Part shown: one piece after another, positions 45,173-53,318 of the stretch
How the letters are laid out: each line of letters opens with the position of its first letter
Numbering within the stretch: position 1 is the stretch's first letter
Assembly (NCBI GenBank): GCA_028532915.1
Contig: JAQQAI010000052.1
Location: 1-64,000 of the forward strand
Reading direction: 5' to 3'
Source of the DNA: Sphaerochaetaceae bacterium
GTDB taxonomy: Bacteria > Spirochaetota > Spirochaetia > Sphaerochaetales > Sphaerochaetaceae
Length of the DNA stretch: 64,000 nt
Made by a program: the position numbers and the translations under genes
The notes under the pieces: generated by a model
The model's input: only the letters and a program-made list of their open reading frames with translations
The model's database searches: none
What the model was told of the DNA's origin: nothing

Positions 45173-46072
45173 TTATTTTGCTTCAAGAATCTTATCCACC
45201 TCATCAAACAGGATCTGAGGAGTCTTCGATCTGATGAGATAACAGGGAATGTCTCTTACCAGGTCAGCAAGGAAAGCCGCTCTCTTCTGGCGCAGAAAAT
45301 CATTATCGATAATAGGCATTGCTAAACCTTCTTCTCCGGAAAGCAGCTGATTCAACCCCATGAAGTTCATCATTGAATGGTACCCCTGGTAGGCTTTCTC
45401 GAACTGTCCCATAGGAAGCACCTTGGTATCAAAGTGACCATCAATACTGGGTTGGATGATCAGGTCAATCTTGATGGGTTCATTATATGCTTCATATTCA
45501 GGTTCTTTTTCGAAGAATTTCGATACACCTTCATCCTGATCAGGCAGGTCGGAACGTTCTGTTCCTTTCGCTCTGCTTTTGATATAGACATTCTTGGACC
45601 CCAGAATGGCAACTTTATTCTCATCGACGACTGTTGTTTCTGTCGAGAACATCAGACCGCCGCGACGGCAGCCTTCCAGCTGACTCATGCTCTTTCCGTG
45701 ATTATTCTCGCCGCCGAGAAGGAGAATACCCTTGCCCTTGTAGACAACCATCGAGGAATGGAACGGATACAGTCCGACATGGTTCAGTTCCATGGCAAGC
45801 ATACTCACCAGGATCTTGTTGATCTCTCCTTCTTCCCAATAGCCGTCAAGGATCAGCTGCTGGGCAACGAAACTGATATTCTTCTTGGGACGTTCATAAT
45901 TCCAGATAACATCAGCTTTTCCTTTGGAAGGTTCATTATGGACAGTGACCGCTGCCAATCGGTAATTCAGAAATACCGAGTTCTCGACGATCTCTGTCCG
46001 TTTCGGGCCACCGATGACATCAACACGGATAGCTGCATTCGCACATCGAAATTCTGTAGTAAAATAATTCAT
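45173..46072 (-). CDS. HPr-kinase-like P-loop protein of unknown substrate
   Basis: A 299-aa protein with a phosphotransfer P-loop, GGENNHGKS (residues 120-128), preceded by FHSSMVVYKGKGILLLG. That is the arrangement of HprK C-terminal domains and their stand-alone relatives. The capping HPr-recognition helix and the HprK N-terminal domain are not recognisable. It is not next to a PTS gene. It shares the transcript with the MDR dehydrogenase, lactonase and cupin, so it may phosphorylate a small metabolite or a partner protein. AGGAG precedes the ATG. The family assignment is moderate. Confidence 0.65.
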   Translation of the reverse strand: MNYFTTEFRCANAAIRVDVIGGPKRTEIVENSVFLNYRLAAVTVHNEPSKGKADVIWNYERPKKNISFVAQQLILDGYWEEGEINKILVSMLAMELNHVGLYPFHSSMVVYKGKGILLLGGENNHGKSMSQLEGCRRGGLMFSTETTVVDENKVAILGSKNVYIKSRAKGTERSDLPDQDEGVSKFFEKEPEYEAYNEPIKIDLIIQPSIDGHFDTKVLPMGQFEKAYQGYHSMMNFMGLNQLLSGEEGLAMPIIDNDFLRQKRAAFLADLVRDIPCYLIRSKTPQILFDEVDKILEAK

Positions 46073-46107
46073 TCATTGCTCCTTAAATTTATATTTTTTA
46101 GCTGCGA

Positions 46108-47178
46108 CTACAGCTGTGGTTTCATAATCACTTTCAACGAATTGTCTTTTCTTCCGTTGAAGATATCGAAAGCTTTCTCATATTGAGACAAAGGCAGCTC
46201 ATGAGTGATAAGGCGTTTCATCTCCCGTTCGAACTGAGTAGCAAGTGGAATCGCTTTCTCAAGAGTATTCGGATTTGCTCTGTTACCGATAATCTCGATC
46301 TCTTCGAGGACGATTCTTCTCATAGGAAGAGGAATATCTCCTCCAGGCAGACTTACAACAGACACTACACCGCCTTTTGCCACAGAATCGATAGCCTGCT
46401 GAATACCGACTGCCGTACCGGCACATTCGAATACCCGTTTCGCTCCCTTCCCGTTCGTAAGAGCCTTGACCCGTTCGGGAACATTCTCATTTCTATAATT
46501 GATGGGTATTGCACCGAAGTCTTTTGCCACATCCAATCTGAATCCGCTTCCGCTGACCATGATCTTACCTGCACCAAGTGCACGGGCACACAAGATTGCC
46601 ATAAGCCCCTGTCCTCCCGAACCGTTTACGAGCACATCATCACCAGGTTCAATTCTGCTGCGGAGAACCATATGCAATGCAATACTGAGCGGATCCATAC
46701 AGGATGCAACGTTAAAATCCATCTCGTCTGGAATCTTCGCAATTGCTTTTACATTAGTCCTCATATATTGCGCATAAGCACCCTGACTGTAGTGCCCGTA
46801 CTGACGGTGACCGAACTCTTCATGTCCATAGTTGTCACAGAGAGTATATCTTCCTTCCATACACATGGCACAATGCCCGCATCCTACGTGACTGATTCCG
46901 CATACTCTGTCTCCGACCTTCCAGCCGAGGGCTTTTGCACTGTCACCGAGAGTCTCTACCACTCCGGCCCATTCATGTCCCGGAATAAGTGGGAATTTGT
47001 CCGGCCAGAAATTAGGAAAATCTCCATTGATAATATGAGGATCAGTTCCGCAAATTGCTACTGATTCAACCTTACACACGACTTCCATATCTCCGGGAGT
47101 CGGTACTGGTATACTGCAGTACTCCAAATCATGGGGAGCATTCAATCTCACCGCATGCATCATTTCATTCTTCTCCAT
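46108..47178 (-). CDS. zinc-dependent medium-chain dehydrogenase
   Basis: A 356-aa MDR-superfamily NAD(P)-dependent alcohol/polyol dehydrogenase. Catalytic zinc is set by CGTDPH near residue 39 and GHEWAGVVE. Structural zinc is set by GCGHCAMCMEGRYTLC, and the Rossmann motif is GSGGQGLMAI. Relatives act on L-threonine, sorbitol or other polyols. It is cotranscribed with an SMP-30 lactonase upstream, which suggests a sugar- or cyclitol-type alcohol, but this is inference. The start has GGAGG. Confidence 0.88.
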   Translation of the reverse strand: MEKNEMMHAVRLNAPHDLEYCSIPVPTPGDMEVVCKVESVAICGTDPHIINGDFPNFWPDKFPLIPGHEWAGVVETLGDSAKALGWKVGDRVCGISHVGCGHCAMCMEGRYTLCDNYGHEEFGHRQYGHYSQGAYAQYMRTNVKAIAKIPDEMDFNVASCMDPLSIALHMVLRSRIEPGDDVLVNGSGGQGLMAILCARALGAGKIMVSGSGFRLDVAKDFGAIPINYRNENVPERVKALTNGKGAKRVFECAGTAVGIQQAIDSVAKGGVVSVVSLPGGDIPLPMRRIVLEEIEIIGNRANPNTLEKAIPLATQFEREMKRLITHELPLSQYEKAFDIFNGRKDNSLKVIMKPQL

Positions 47179-47229
47179 TGCCTACCTCCATGCATAGCAA
47201 TCAAATCATTTTAACCACAAAGACCGCGA

Positions 47230-48261
47230 TCAATACCTGTCGTTCCAATGAACCATTGGAAGTCCAGCGACAGGGCTCCTGAAAAAAGGGATCGTGTTTC
47301 CTCGTAAGCATCCGATATATATCGTCGAAAGGTCAGGTCCTCCGAATGTCACACTCGCCATCCATGGAGCAATACCTCTTCCTGTCTCGAACAGAATTTC
47401 ATTGGTCACTCTTTTTTCAAAGAATGCCTCATCAAGTTTTTTCACCTTCTCGCTGTCACCTTCATCAAGAAGAATCTTCAGCTCTCCGTCAGGAGTAAGA
47501 GCAAACAGCTTATCAGAGTAGACCATCGTCCCCCAGAGATTCCCGTATGAATCAAAAGCTATCCCGTCGGGATATGCTCCGGGTCCCAGGCTTGACGGTC
47601 CGAAGATCTCCTTGTTGTGGAGATCACCGTTCGCATCCACTTTATAACGAAGAATGCGTCCTCCGGTGGTTTCCACGACGTACATATATTCCTCGTTCTT
47701 ATCAAAACGAACTTCATTGGTGAAATGGAGACCATCAGCCACTATATGAGCTCCCCGTTCATCGAAACGGATGATGTACCCATCATCAAGATCCGGAACC
47801 AGAGCGTCGAGCCAGTTGGTCAGCCGGGTTGTGACTGTGATCCACAAACGATCTTTCGAATCTCTCAGAACAAAGTTTACTTTACCGATCTTCTTTCCGT
47901 CGACCGTATCCATGAGAACTTTCGTCTCACCTGTTCTTTTCATCACTTCAAGACAGTCGGTGCCGAAGTTAGAAATGAGGATGTCTCCATTTCTGGCAAA
48001 TGCAAGCCCGTTCGGAAGGGTCCCCTCAAAAAAACGGTTAACCTTATTTGTTGCATGATCAAATCCGGCTTCGTGTTTCTGAGTGATGATCGTCTGCGAG
48101 CCGTCACCTTTGATGTGCATCACTCCGCCTCTCGCATCTGCCGCCCACAGGCTACCGTCTTTTTCTGCAAGAATGCATTCTGGACGTTGCAAATCTTCAC
48201 CGATAGTCTTGATCATCTCCGGTTCTAGCGTGAAATCTTTCAAAGGGTTACTTTTCAGCAT
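47230..48261 (-). CDS. SMP-30/gluconolactonase-like beta-propeller hydrolase
   Basis: A 343-aa six-bladed propeller of the SMP-30/lactonase superfamily. It includes the typical LPNGLAFARNGDILISNFG, FTNEVRFDKNEEYMYVVET and GAYPDGIAFDSYGNLWGTM segments with conserved Asn/Asp metal ligands. It probably hydrolyses a lactone made by an adjacent dehydrogenase. It overlaps the cupin gene by 7 nt upstream and is followed by the MDR gene after 51 nt. It has no signal peptide. Confidence 0.86.
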   Translation of the reverse strand: MLKSNPLKDFTLEPEMIKTIGEDLQRPECILAEKDGSLWAADARGGVMHIKGDGSQTIITQKHEAGFDHATNKVNRFFEGTLPNGLAFARNGDILISNFGTDCLEVMKRTGETKVLMDTVDGKKIGKVNFVLRDSKDRLWITVTTRLTNWLDALVPDLDDGYIIRFDERGAHIVADGLHFTNEVRFDKNEEYMYVVETTGGRILRYKVDANGDLHNKEIFGPSSLGPGAYPDGIAFDSYGNLWGTMVYSDKLFALTPDGELKILLDEGDSEKVKKLDEAFFEKRVTNEILFETGRGIAPWMASVTFGGPDLSTIYIGCLRGNTIPFFRSPVAGLPMVHWNDRY

Positions 48262-48653
48262 TCTTCTACTCCTCCATCAAAATCAATTTCAGGATGAAAC
48301 TCATATTCTTCAAGGCTCGTTTTTGGAGCAAAGAAACAGATAACTTTCATCGGAATCTTTCCGCTGTTTCGAACCATATGTATAGAACCCTTCTCGAACA
48401 GGACAGCTGTCCCGGCTTGCATCTTTTTGATTATCCCGTCGACGTAGACTTTGCCTTCGCCTTCGATGATATAGATAAGTTCCTCACCTTCCGGATGAGA
48501 ATGAGCCGGAGAAACCGTGAATCCCGGTTCGACTCTCATCACACAGCTGGAACAGAATTCAGGGTCCAATCCTGTATTATCTTTCGCAATCCACCGAAGG
48601 AACCTTCCGGGAACCTTGGTTTCCTCCACGTCCGTCTCATGTATGATTTTCAC
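48255..48653 (-). CDS. cupin-domain protein
   Basis: A 132-aa single-cupin protein. Likely metal ligands are SPAHSHPEGEELIYI in motif 1 and GSIHMVRN in motif 2. Small cupins of this kind act as isomerases, dioxygenases, epimerases or sensors; the reaction is unknown. It is the first gene of the cupin-lactonase-dehydrogenase-kinase unit and starts at GTG with AGGAGGG, right below the operator/hairpin E. Confidence 0.83.
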   Translation of the reverse strand: MKIIHETDVEETKVPGRFLRWIAKDNTGLDPEFCSSCVMRVEPGFTVSPAHSHPEGEELIYIIEGEGKVYVDGIIKKMQAGTAVLFEKGSIHMVRNSGKIPMKVICFFAPKTSLEEYEFHPEIDFDGGVEEC

Positions 48654-48678
48654 AGAACCCTCCTAAAAAAATAAAAAT

Positions 48679-48715
48679 AAGAGAGAGGCTATCGATTATC
48701 GATAATCTCTCTCTT
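48679..48715 (-). promoter_or_regulatory. operator copy E embedded in a terminator-like hairpin
   Basis: Perfect 9-bp outer arms, AAGAGAGAG (48679-48687) and CTCTCTCTT (48707-48715), flank a 19-nt core containing the palindrome ATTATCGATAAT (48695-48706). On the minus strand the stem is followed by T-rich ATTTTTATTTTTTT before the cupin ribosome site. It may serve both as operator and as terminator of the preceding DUF1097 gene. Confidence 0.65.
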
Positions 48716-48770
48716 AGAGTATCCTAGCACTTTTCGTTTGTCAAGCACGATAAATTACAAGGAAAAAGAT

Positions 48771-49307
48771 TTATTTTACTTCCTTCGGAAAAGTGATAGC
48801 CATATTGAACCAACCGAGGAATAATCCGAACAGACCTGCGATGATTGTCCACAGTGCGGCAACCAGAGGAGTGAGGACAGCACTCTCGGTGAGAGGGGGA
48901 AATGAGTTCGTGAACAGAACAGCAATACACATCGTCATACCGTTAAAGTAAGCGAGTGAACCTTTCTGGAAAACAGGAACGAAATCCATCAATTTCACAA
49001 GAATCGCAACGAAGATACCGAAACCGATCCAATAAGCCCACAAACCTCCTGTAGCAGGAATGAGTGGAACCAGAGCGAACGAAGCAGCCCAGCCCAATCC
49101 GCAGATGATTGCACCTGCAGGGAAAGCAGGCAACACTAATTTACCGGCATCCTTCAGATTCCCACCGAAAGTGAAAAACTCTGCCCATACGATAAACGAC
49201 ACCCATAGAGGTATGTTGTACTTACCCAGAAACATAGTCAGAGGTAAGAAGACGATAGCAGTAATCGCAACTGCCAGCCAGAACGGAATGGTGTTCTTTG
49301 TAGCCAT
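48771..49307 (-). CDS. DUF1097-family inner-membrane protein
   Basis: A 178-aa protein with about five hydrophobic helices, for example FWLAVAITAIVFLPLTMFLG, and the FTFGGNLKDAG segment of the DUF1097 (YcdZ-like) family. It is the only membrane-transport-like gene in the island, so it could move a substrate or product, but the family has no assigned function that I know of. The start has AGGAGAG. It is monocistronic between operator F and hairpin E. Confidence 0.8.
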   Translation of the reverse strand: MATKNTIPFWLAVAITAIVFLPLTMFLGKYNIPLWVSFIVWAEFFTFGGNLKDAGKLVLPAFPAGAIICGLGWAASFALVPLIPATGGLWAYWIGFGIFVAILVKLMDFVPVFQKGSLAYFNGMTMCIAVLFTNSFPPLTESAVLTPLVAALWTIIAGLFGLFLGWFNMAITFPKEVK

Positions 49308-49522
49308 ATAAAACTCTCCTTTTCTATTTTCACAATCAAATTGTGATTTTTTTAGTGAATTCCATCAATTCGGATAATTCACCCACCAACAAACAGCAAG
49401 AAAACAGGTCTTCCCAGATTTCTTTCTCCTTCATCTCGGAAAACCTGAATACCTGTCTCCCATACCTCAACTCCCAACGGCACGGAAGTACTGCATTGCA
49501 CTTTATCTAGAATCAATAATCC

Positions 49523-49558
49523 ATTCTCGATAATCTATAGTATTATAATTATAGAGAA
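49523..49558. promoter_or_regulatory. island operator copy F
   Basis: Near-palindrome running from TTCTCGATAATC to ATTATAGAGAA, roughly 220 nt upstream of the DUF1097 start. The 298-nt gap 49308-49605 contains nothing else recognised. Confidence 0.6.
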
Positions 49559-49605
49559 AGACCGTGTTGTCAAGAAAATCTTTAACAATTTTTTACTAAG
49601 AAAAT

Positions 49606-50397
49606 TCACTGACAGGCGGTCAGACCTCCATCGAGAAAGATTATCTGCCCCGTAACAAAATCGGAAGCTTTGCTTGCAAGATAGAGTGCCAGTGAAGCAA
49701 CATCTGACGGTTCACAGACACGTCCGAGAGGAATTCTCTGCACAAGAGGTTCGTAGAATGCAGGGTCCTCTAGATATTGTGCTACAAGCGATGTGCGGGT
49801 AAAAGTTGGTCCGATACCATTTACGGTAATGCCGTATTTTCCCCACTCGGTGGCAAGCTGCTTGATCATCATATTCATACCCCCACGACTTGCACAGTAA
49901 CTCAGATATCCCCGGCGCAGACCGATGACACTTCGTACCGATGAGATATGGATATGCTTCCCTTTGATACCTTTTGCGATCTGATCCTTCGCAATCGTCT
50001 GACTAATATAGAAAGCTGCTTTCAAATTCACATCTATGACCTGATCCCAGTCTTCCTCCCTGTAGTCTTCCGCAGGATTCTCTATATGCATACCGACGCA
50101 ATTAACCAGGATATCGATTCCTCCACTGACTTCCAGAATGGAACCGATCTGCTCTTTCATTACAGAGATATCATTCACCTGAAGGACAACAGCATGAGCA
50201 TCGGCCCCTCTTTCCCGTAAGTCGCGGGCGAGTTTTTCGGATTTTCCGAGTGTACGTGCCCCGATATAGACAGTAGCTCCCATCGAAGCGAGAGCTTCAG
50301 ATATTGCCGAACCGATCCCGCCTGCCCCTCCTGCAATCAGGGCACGTTTACCTTTTAGAGAAAACAGGTTCGGATAATAGTTATCTGTATCTTTCAT
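49606..50397 (-). CDS. short-chain dehydrogenase/reductase
   Basis: A 263-aa classical SDR with the cofactor motif AGGAGGIGSAISEAL, NNAG replaced by NCVGMH, the catalytic Ser in ISSVRS, and YxxxK reading YCASRGG. The family Lys is thus replaced by Arg, unless the alignment shifts. The C-terminal ASDFVTGQIIFLDGGLT is typical. It resembles gluconate/2-keto-sugar-acid dehydrogenases. ATG 50397 is chosen rather than the upstream TTG at 50421. It follows the MBL gene in one unit. Confidence 0.85.
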   Translation of the reverse strand: MKDTDNYYPNLFSLKGKRALIAGGAGGIGSAISEALASMGATVYIGARTLGKSEKLARDLRERGADAHAVVLQVNDISVMKEQIGSILEVSGGIDILVNCVGMHIENPAEDYREEDWDQVIDVNLKAAFYISQTIAKDQIAKGIKGKHIHISSVRSVIGLRRGYLSYCASRGGMNMMIKQLATEWGKYGITVNGIGPTFTRTSLVAQYLEDPAFYEPLVQRIPLGRVCEPSDVASLALYLASKASDFVTGQIIFLDGGLTACQ

Positions 50398-50407
50398 CTC
50401 TTTACTC

Positions 50408-51280
50408 TCACTTATTTTCAACAGACATCTTCACTGTCAACTGATCGTATAATGACGCAATATTGTTTTTCGTCACATCATCAAGCATATATTCCTGACC
50501 GATGTCAACAGGAAACCTGTTTGCGAACCCGAGATTCTCAAGACATTCTTCTTTCGTCCACCCCTTCCCCACAGCTACAGCGATCTGAGTGATCCATTCC
50601 AGAAGGAATGCCCTTTGGACATAAAGCTCCTGTTTCGTGCATACGGGACCATGTCCGGGAACGATCACATCGACATCGACTTCTAACAGCCGGTCAATAG
50701 AATCAAACCATGCATTCAGATCGGAAGTATAGAGCCATGTCTGACATCCGTTGAACACAGTATCACCGACAAACATAATTCTCTCTTCAGGCACTACTAC
50801 AGCAAGCTGCCCAGGAGTATGCCCCGGTGTCCATAGGATCTGGAATGTATGATCACCAACTTTCAACTCACTATCCCCATCAAGAATGATGTCAGGTTTG
50901 TTAGGCTTCGAAAAATATGTCTTCTCGTCAGGGAAAAGAGCGGCTCCCTCAGGGTCATCGGTCGGAATAGCCTCTTTGGCATATTCATAGGGATTGATCT
51001 GGGGATATACCGTCATAAAATTATCAAACGTTGCTCTATGAGAGACAATGTGCTCAACCTCGTCAAAATAGTAGTTTCCGAATATATGATCCACATGATG
51101 CTCTGTATTGATCAGATATCTTATCGGTCCGTATGCTCTCGCTTCCTCATACATCGCTAAAGCCTTCGTCGGTAGCTGTGGAGTATCAATCACGACCACA
51201 CCCTCACTTGTTACAACGAATCCTGGATTGCAGCCGCGGATTCTTGTTTCGACAAAAACATTTTCTGATAATTTCTCCAT
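50408..51280 (-). CDS. MBL-fold metallohydrolase of the island
   Basis: A 290-aa metallo-beta-lactamase-fold protein. The usual THxHxDH reads NTEHHVDHIFGN, so the first His is Glu. The other ligands are WTPGHTPGQ, FVGDTVF and PGHGPV. Such enzymes hydrolyse thioesters, lactones or cyclic ketones. The His-to-Glu change suggests altered metal use. ATG 51280 follows AAGGAGG; the longer frame to 51340 is not supported. It lies opposite the GntR gene with operator G between. Confidence 0.85.
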   Translation of the reverse strand: MEKLSENVFVETRIRGCNPGFVVTSEGVVVIDTPQLPTKALAMYEEARAYGPIRYLINTEHHVDHIFGNYYFDEVEHIVSHRATFDNFMTVYPQINPYEYAKEAIPTDDPEGAALFPDEKTYFSKPNKPDIILDGDSELKVGDHTFQILWTPGHTPGQLAVVVPEERIMFVGDTVFNGCQTWLYTSDLNAWFDSIDRLLEVDVDVIVPGHGPVCTKQELYVQRAFLLEWITQIAVAVGKGWTKEECLENLGFANRFPVDIGQEYMLDDVTKNNIASLYDQLTVKMSVENK

Positions 51281-51474
51281 ATCATCCTCCTTCTTTGATG
51301 AGACTAAACTGTATGATTTGATCTTCACTCGAGATACCACCGGTTTCCGGGACTCTCTTTTGATTCACTAAAGAGAATTTTTTCAAATCTCATATTTTCG
51401 AGAATCTTCTCAAATGCCGTATATATGTTTTGTATAACTATAAATGTAAATCACGATTAATACAAGTTCTTTTA

Positions 51475-51495
51475 TAGAAAATCTATTATCGAGCA
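51475..51495. promoter_or_regulatory. island operator copy G
   Basis: Contains AATCTATTATCGAGCAAAT, between the divergent MBL and gntR genes and just upstream of the gntR -35. The position suits joint repression and autoregulation. Confidence 0.6.
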
Positions 51496-51509
51496 AATAA
51501 AATCCTTTA

Positions 51510-51538
51510 TTGACAATTGATATTCATTGGAGTAATCT
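51510..51538 (+). promoter_or_regulatory. sigma-70 promoter of gntR
   Basis: TTGACA (51510-51515), a 17-bp spacer, then TAATCT (51533-51538), 37 nt before the ATG. Confidence 0.7.
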
Positions 51539-51575
51539 GAAAAATAATAGAAAATTAAAATTTTAGGGAAGTCAT

Positions 51576-52271
51576 ATGGCTAAAAATGTAAACAGCAGAC
51601 CTGGTCTCATCAAAAAGGTACTAAGCGAACAGATAAAAGAACAGCTGATGGAAGATCTGCTGAATAAAAAATACAAGGCAGGAGACCGCCTCGTAGAGAG
51701 CGCTATAGCGAGAGAATTCAATGTCAGTCAGGCACCGGTCAGAGAGGCAATCAAGAGCCTTGTTGAAATGCAGCTTTTAGATTTCGAACCGTACAAAGGT
51801 ATCACAGTGAGATCTTTCACAACAAAAGATCTGTACGAAGTCTTTGAAGTCCGTGCATCTTTGGAATCGCTCGCTGCATCGCTTGCCGCCACCAATATCA
51901 CCGAACACGAAATAAATAAATTAGAGAGCATTCTGGAAAAAATGCTTGACTGCGCGCAACGAGATGATGTGGTCAACAGGACATCCTATAACAATCAATT
52001 TCACGACGTCATCATTAAGGCCTCCGGAAATAAGCTCATTCAGCGGCTTTCAAACAATCTTAGATTCGCGTCTTGGTCACACACTTCAGGTGCGATCACC
52101 AGCATGGATCCGATACAGATTGCCAAACGGCATACCCTCATCATCGAATCATTACGAAGCGGAGATCCCGAAAGGGCCGAGAAAGTCATGAAATCTCACA
52201 TCCTTTCTTCTCTCGAAGGTCTTGTAAAGAAACTCGAAGAAGAAGAAAGACTGCAGCAAGTTTCGGAATAA
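51576..52271 (+). CDS. GntR-family regulator, FCD (FadR) subfamily
   Basis: A 231-aa regulator with an N-terminal winged helix (LVESAIAREFNVSQAPVREAIKSL) and a C-terminal all-helical FCD ligand domain (VFEVRASLESLAASLAA, NNQFHDVIIKASGNKLI, RHTLIIESLRSGDPERAEKV). FCD domains usually bind an organic acid with a divalent metal held by Asp/His residues, and those are visible here. It is the only regulator in the island and the likely reader of the nine operator copies. It ends 4 nt from the convergent isomerase gene. Confidence 0.92.
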   Translation: MAKNVNSRPGLIKKVLSEQIKEQLMEDLLNKKYKAGDRLVESAIAREFNVSQAPVREAIKSLVEMQLLDFEPYKGITVRSFTTKDLYEVFEVRASLESLAASLAATNITEHEINKLESILEKMLDCAQRDDVVNRTSYNNQFHDVIIKASGNKLIQRLSNNLRFASWSHTSGAITSMDPIQIAKRHTLIIESLRSGDPERAEKVMKSHILSSLEGLVKKLEEEERLQQVSE

Positions 52272-52275
52272 CAGA

Positions 52276-53085
52276 TTACCGTCGCCCCAAATAGGCAACT
52301 GACTGTTTCAGAGCTTCAACAGTTTTGACTTCAACAACAACCGGCAGCGCTCTTTCATCAGCAAATGAGAGAGCGTTTTCTATATCTGCTTTACCTGATC
52401 CAAGCGGCAGATGATCATTTTTCCCATCAGAATCATGCAGATGGAGTTCTTTCACATCATCAAGATGATTCAGAAAGAAAGGTGTATCCGACAGACCGGA
52501 AGAAGTATCGTGTCCTATATCCCAAAGGAGACCTACAGAAGGAAGAGACAGCATGAGTTCTACGCCTTTAAAGATGTGTGGAAGGCTGAAATTGCCAAGA
52601 TTTTCGATACATAATGAACACCCTTCCCCGTCCAGAATTGCACTCACAACCGAAATTGTCTCCTCCAGAGCATCCAGGTATTCATGTTCATAGCGCTTAT
52701 AAAGAAACACCTGTTCATCGCGAAGGCGTACCGGTATTCCACTGTTCATATGGTAGACAAATCGGGTACCGGGCTTCACTAAATCGCAGAAACCGGCAAT
52801 CATGGAAACTGCAGCATCTCTGAACTCGGACTGAAAAACCCCGAAATCCAGGGTCTCAGGTAGATGCACAGAATAATCAATACCTTCCTGTTCGAGAAGA
52901 CTCAACGTGTTTCTGCGATGGAGGGTCTCTCTCACATAGTGAGGAAAGTTAGCATTCAGTTCAATAAAATCCAGACCACAATCTCTACAGGTTAGAATAA
53001 GAGACTCGACAGTATCGAGTTCCATCAGAGATGACATTCCGAAACTGATTCTGTGGGATGACCCTAATGTAGCCGATTCCAACAT
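52276..53085 (-). CDS. sugar-phosphate isomerase/epimerase-like TIM barrel
   Basis: A 269-aa protein of the AP-endonuclease-2/xylose-isomerase-like fold (IolE/IolI/IolH group). Metal-binding residues appear in CIENLGNFSLP, LLWDIGHDTSSG, LHLHDSDGKNDHLPLG and VVEVKTVE. It probably isomerises or epimerises a sugar, inosose or keto-acid intermediate. It overlaps the small membrane-protein gene by 22 nt and is the last gene of the aldehyde-dehydrogenase unit. GGAAAGGG precedes the ATG. Confidence 0.85.
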   Translation of the reverse strand: MLESATLGSSHRISFGMSSLMELDTVESLILTCRDCGLDFIELNANFPHYVRETLHRRNTLSLLEQEGIDYSVHLPETLDFGVFQSEFRDAAVSMIAGFCDLVKPGTRFVYHMNSGIPVRLRDEQVFLYKRYEHEYLDALEETISVVSAILDGEGCSLCIENLGNFSLPHIFKGVELMLSLPSVGLLWDIGHDTSSGLSDTPFFLNHLDDVKELHLHDSDGKNDHLPLGSGKADIENALSFADERALPVVVEVKTVEALKQSVAYLGRR

Positions 53086-53318
53086 CTTCTTCCCTTTCCA
53101 TCTTCAACCACACCAGTACCCGAGATATTCTTCAGATTTTTTTCCGGTAGAAGATTTTTAGTCATCTTTTCCCGTGCGTATAACCACACATCGGATATTC
53201 GCAGAGATGAAGAATTCTTCATTTTTGAAGCCTTTCTTCTAAATACCAGAAGCATAGTGGCTGCAAAAGACCATATCAATAATACAATGAAGAGTGGAAG
53301 AAGATATTTAGTGATCAT
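53064..53318 (-). CDS. small single-pass membrane protein, candidate decarboxylase subunit
   Basis: An 84-aa protein with one N-terminal membrane helix (LLPLFIVLLIWSFAATMLLV) and a basic cytoplasmic tail. It overlaps the carboxyltransferase stop by 4 nt and the isomerase start by 22 nt. Position and size fit an OadG/MmdG-like accessory subunit of a membrane decarboxylase, but the Ala/Pro-rich linker typical of that family is absent. The assignment is by context only. Confidence 0.55.
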   Translation of the reverse strand: MITKYLLPLFIVLLIWSFAATMLLVFRRKASKMKNSSSLRISDVWLYAREKMTKNLLPEKNLKNISGTGVVEDGKGRRCWNRLH

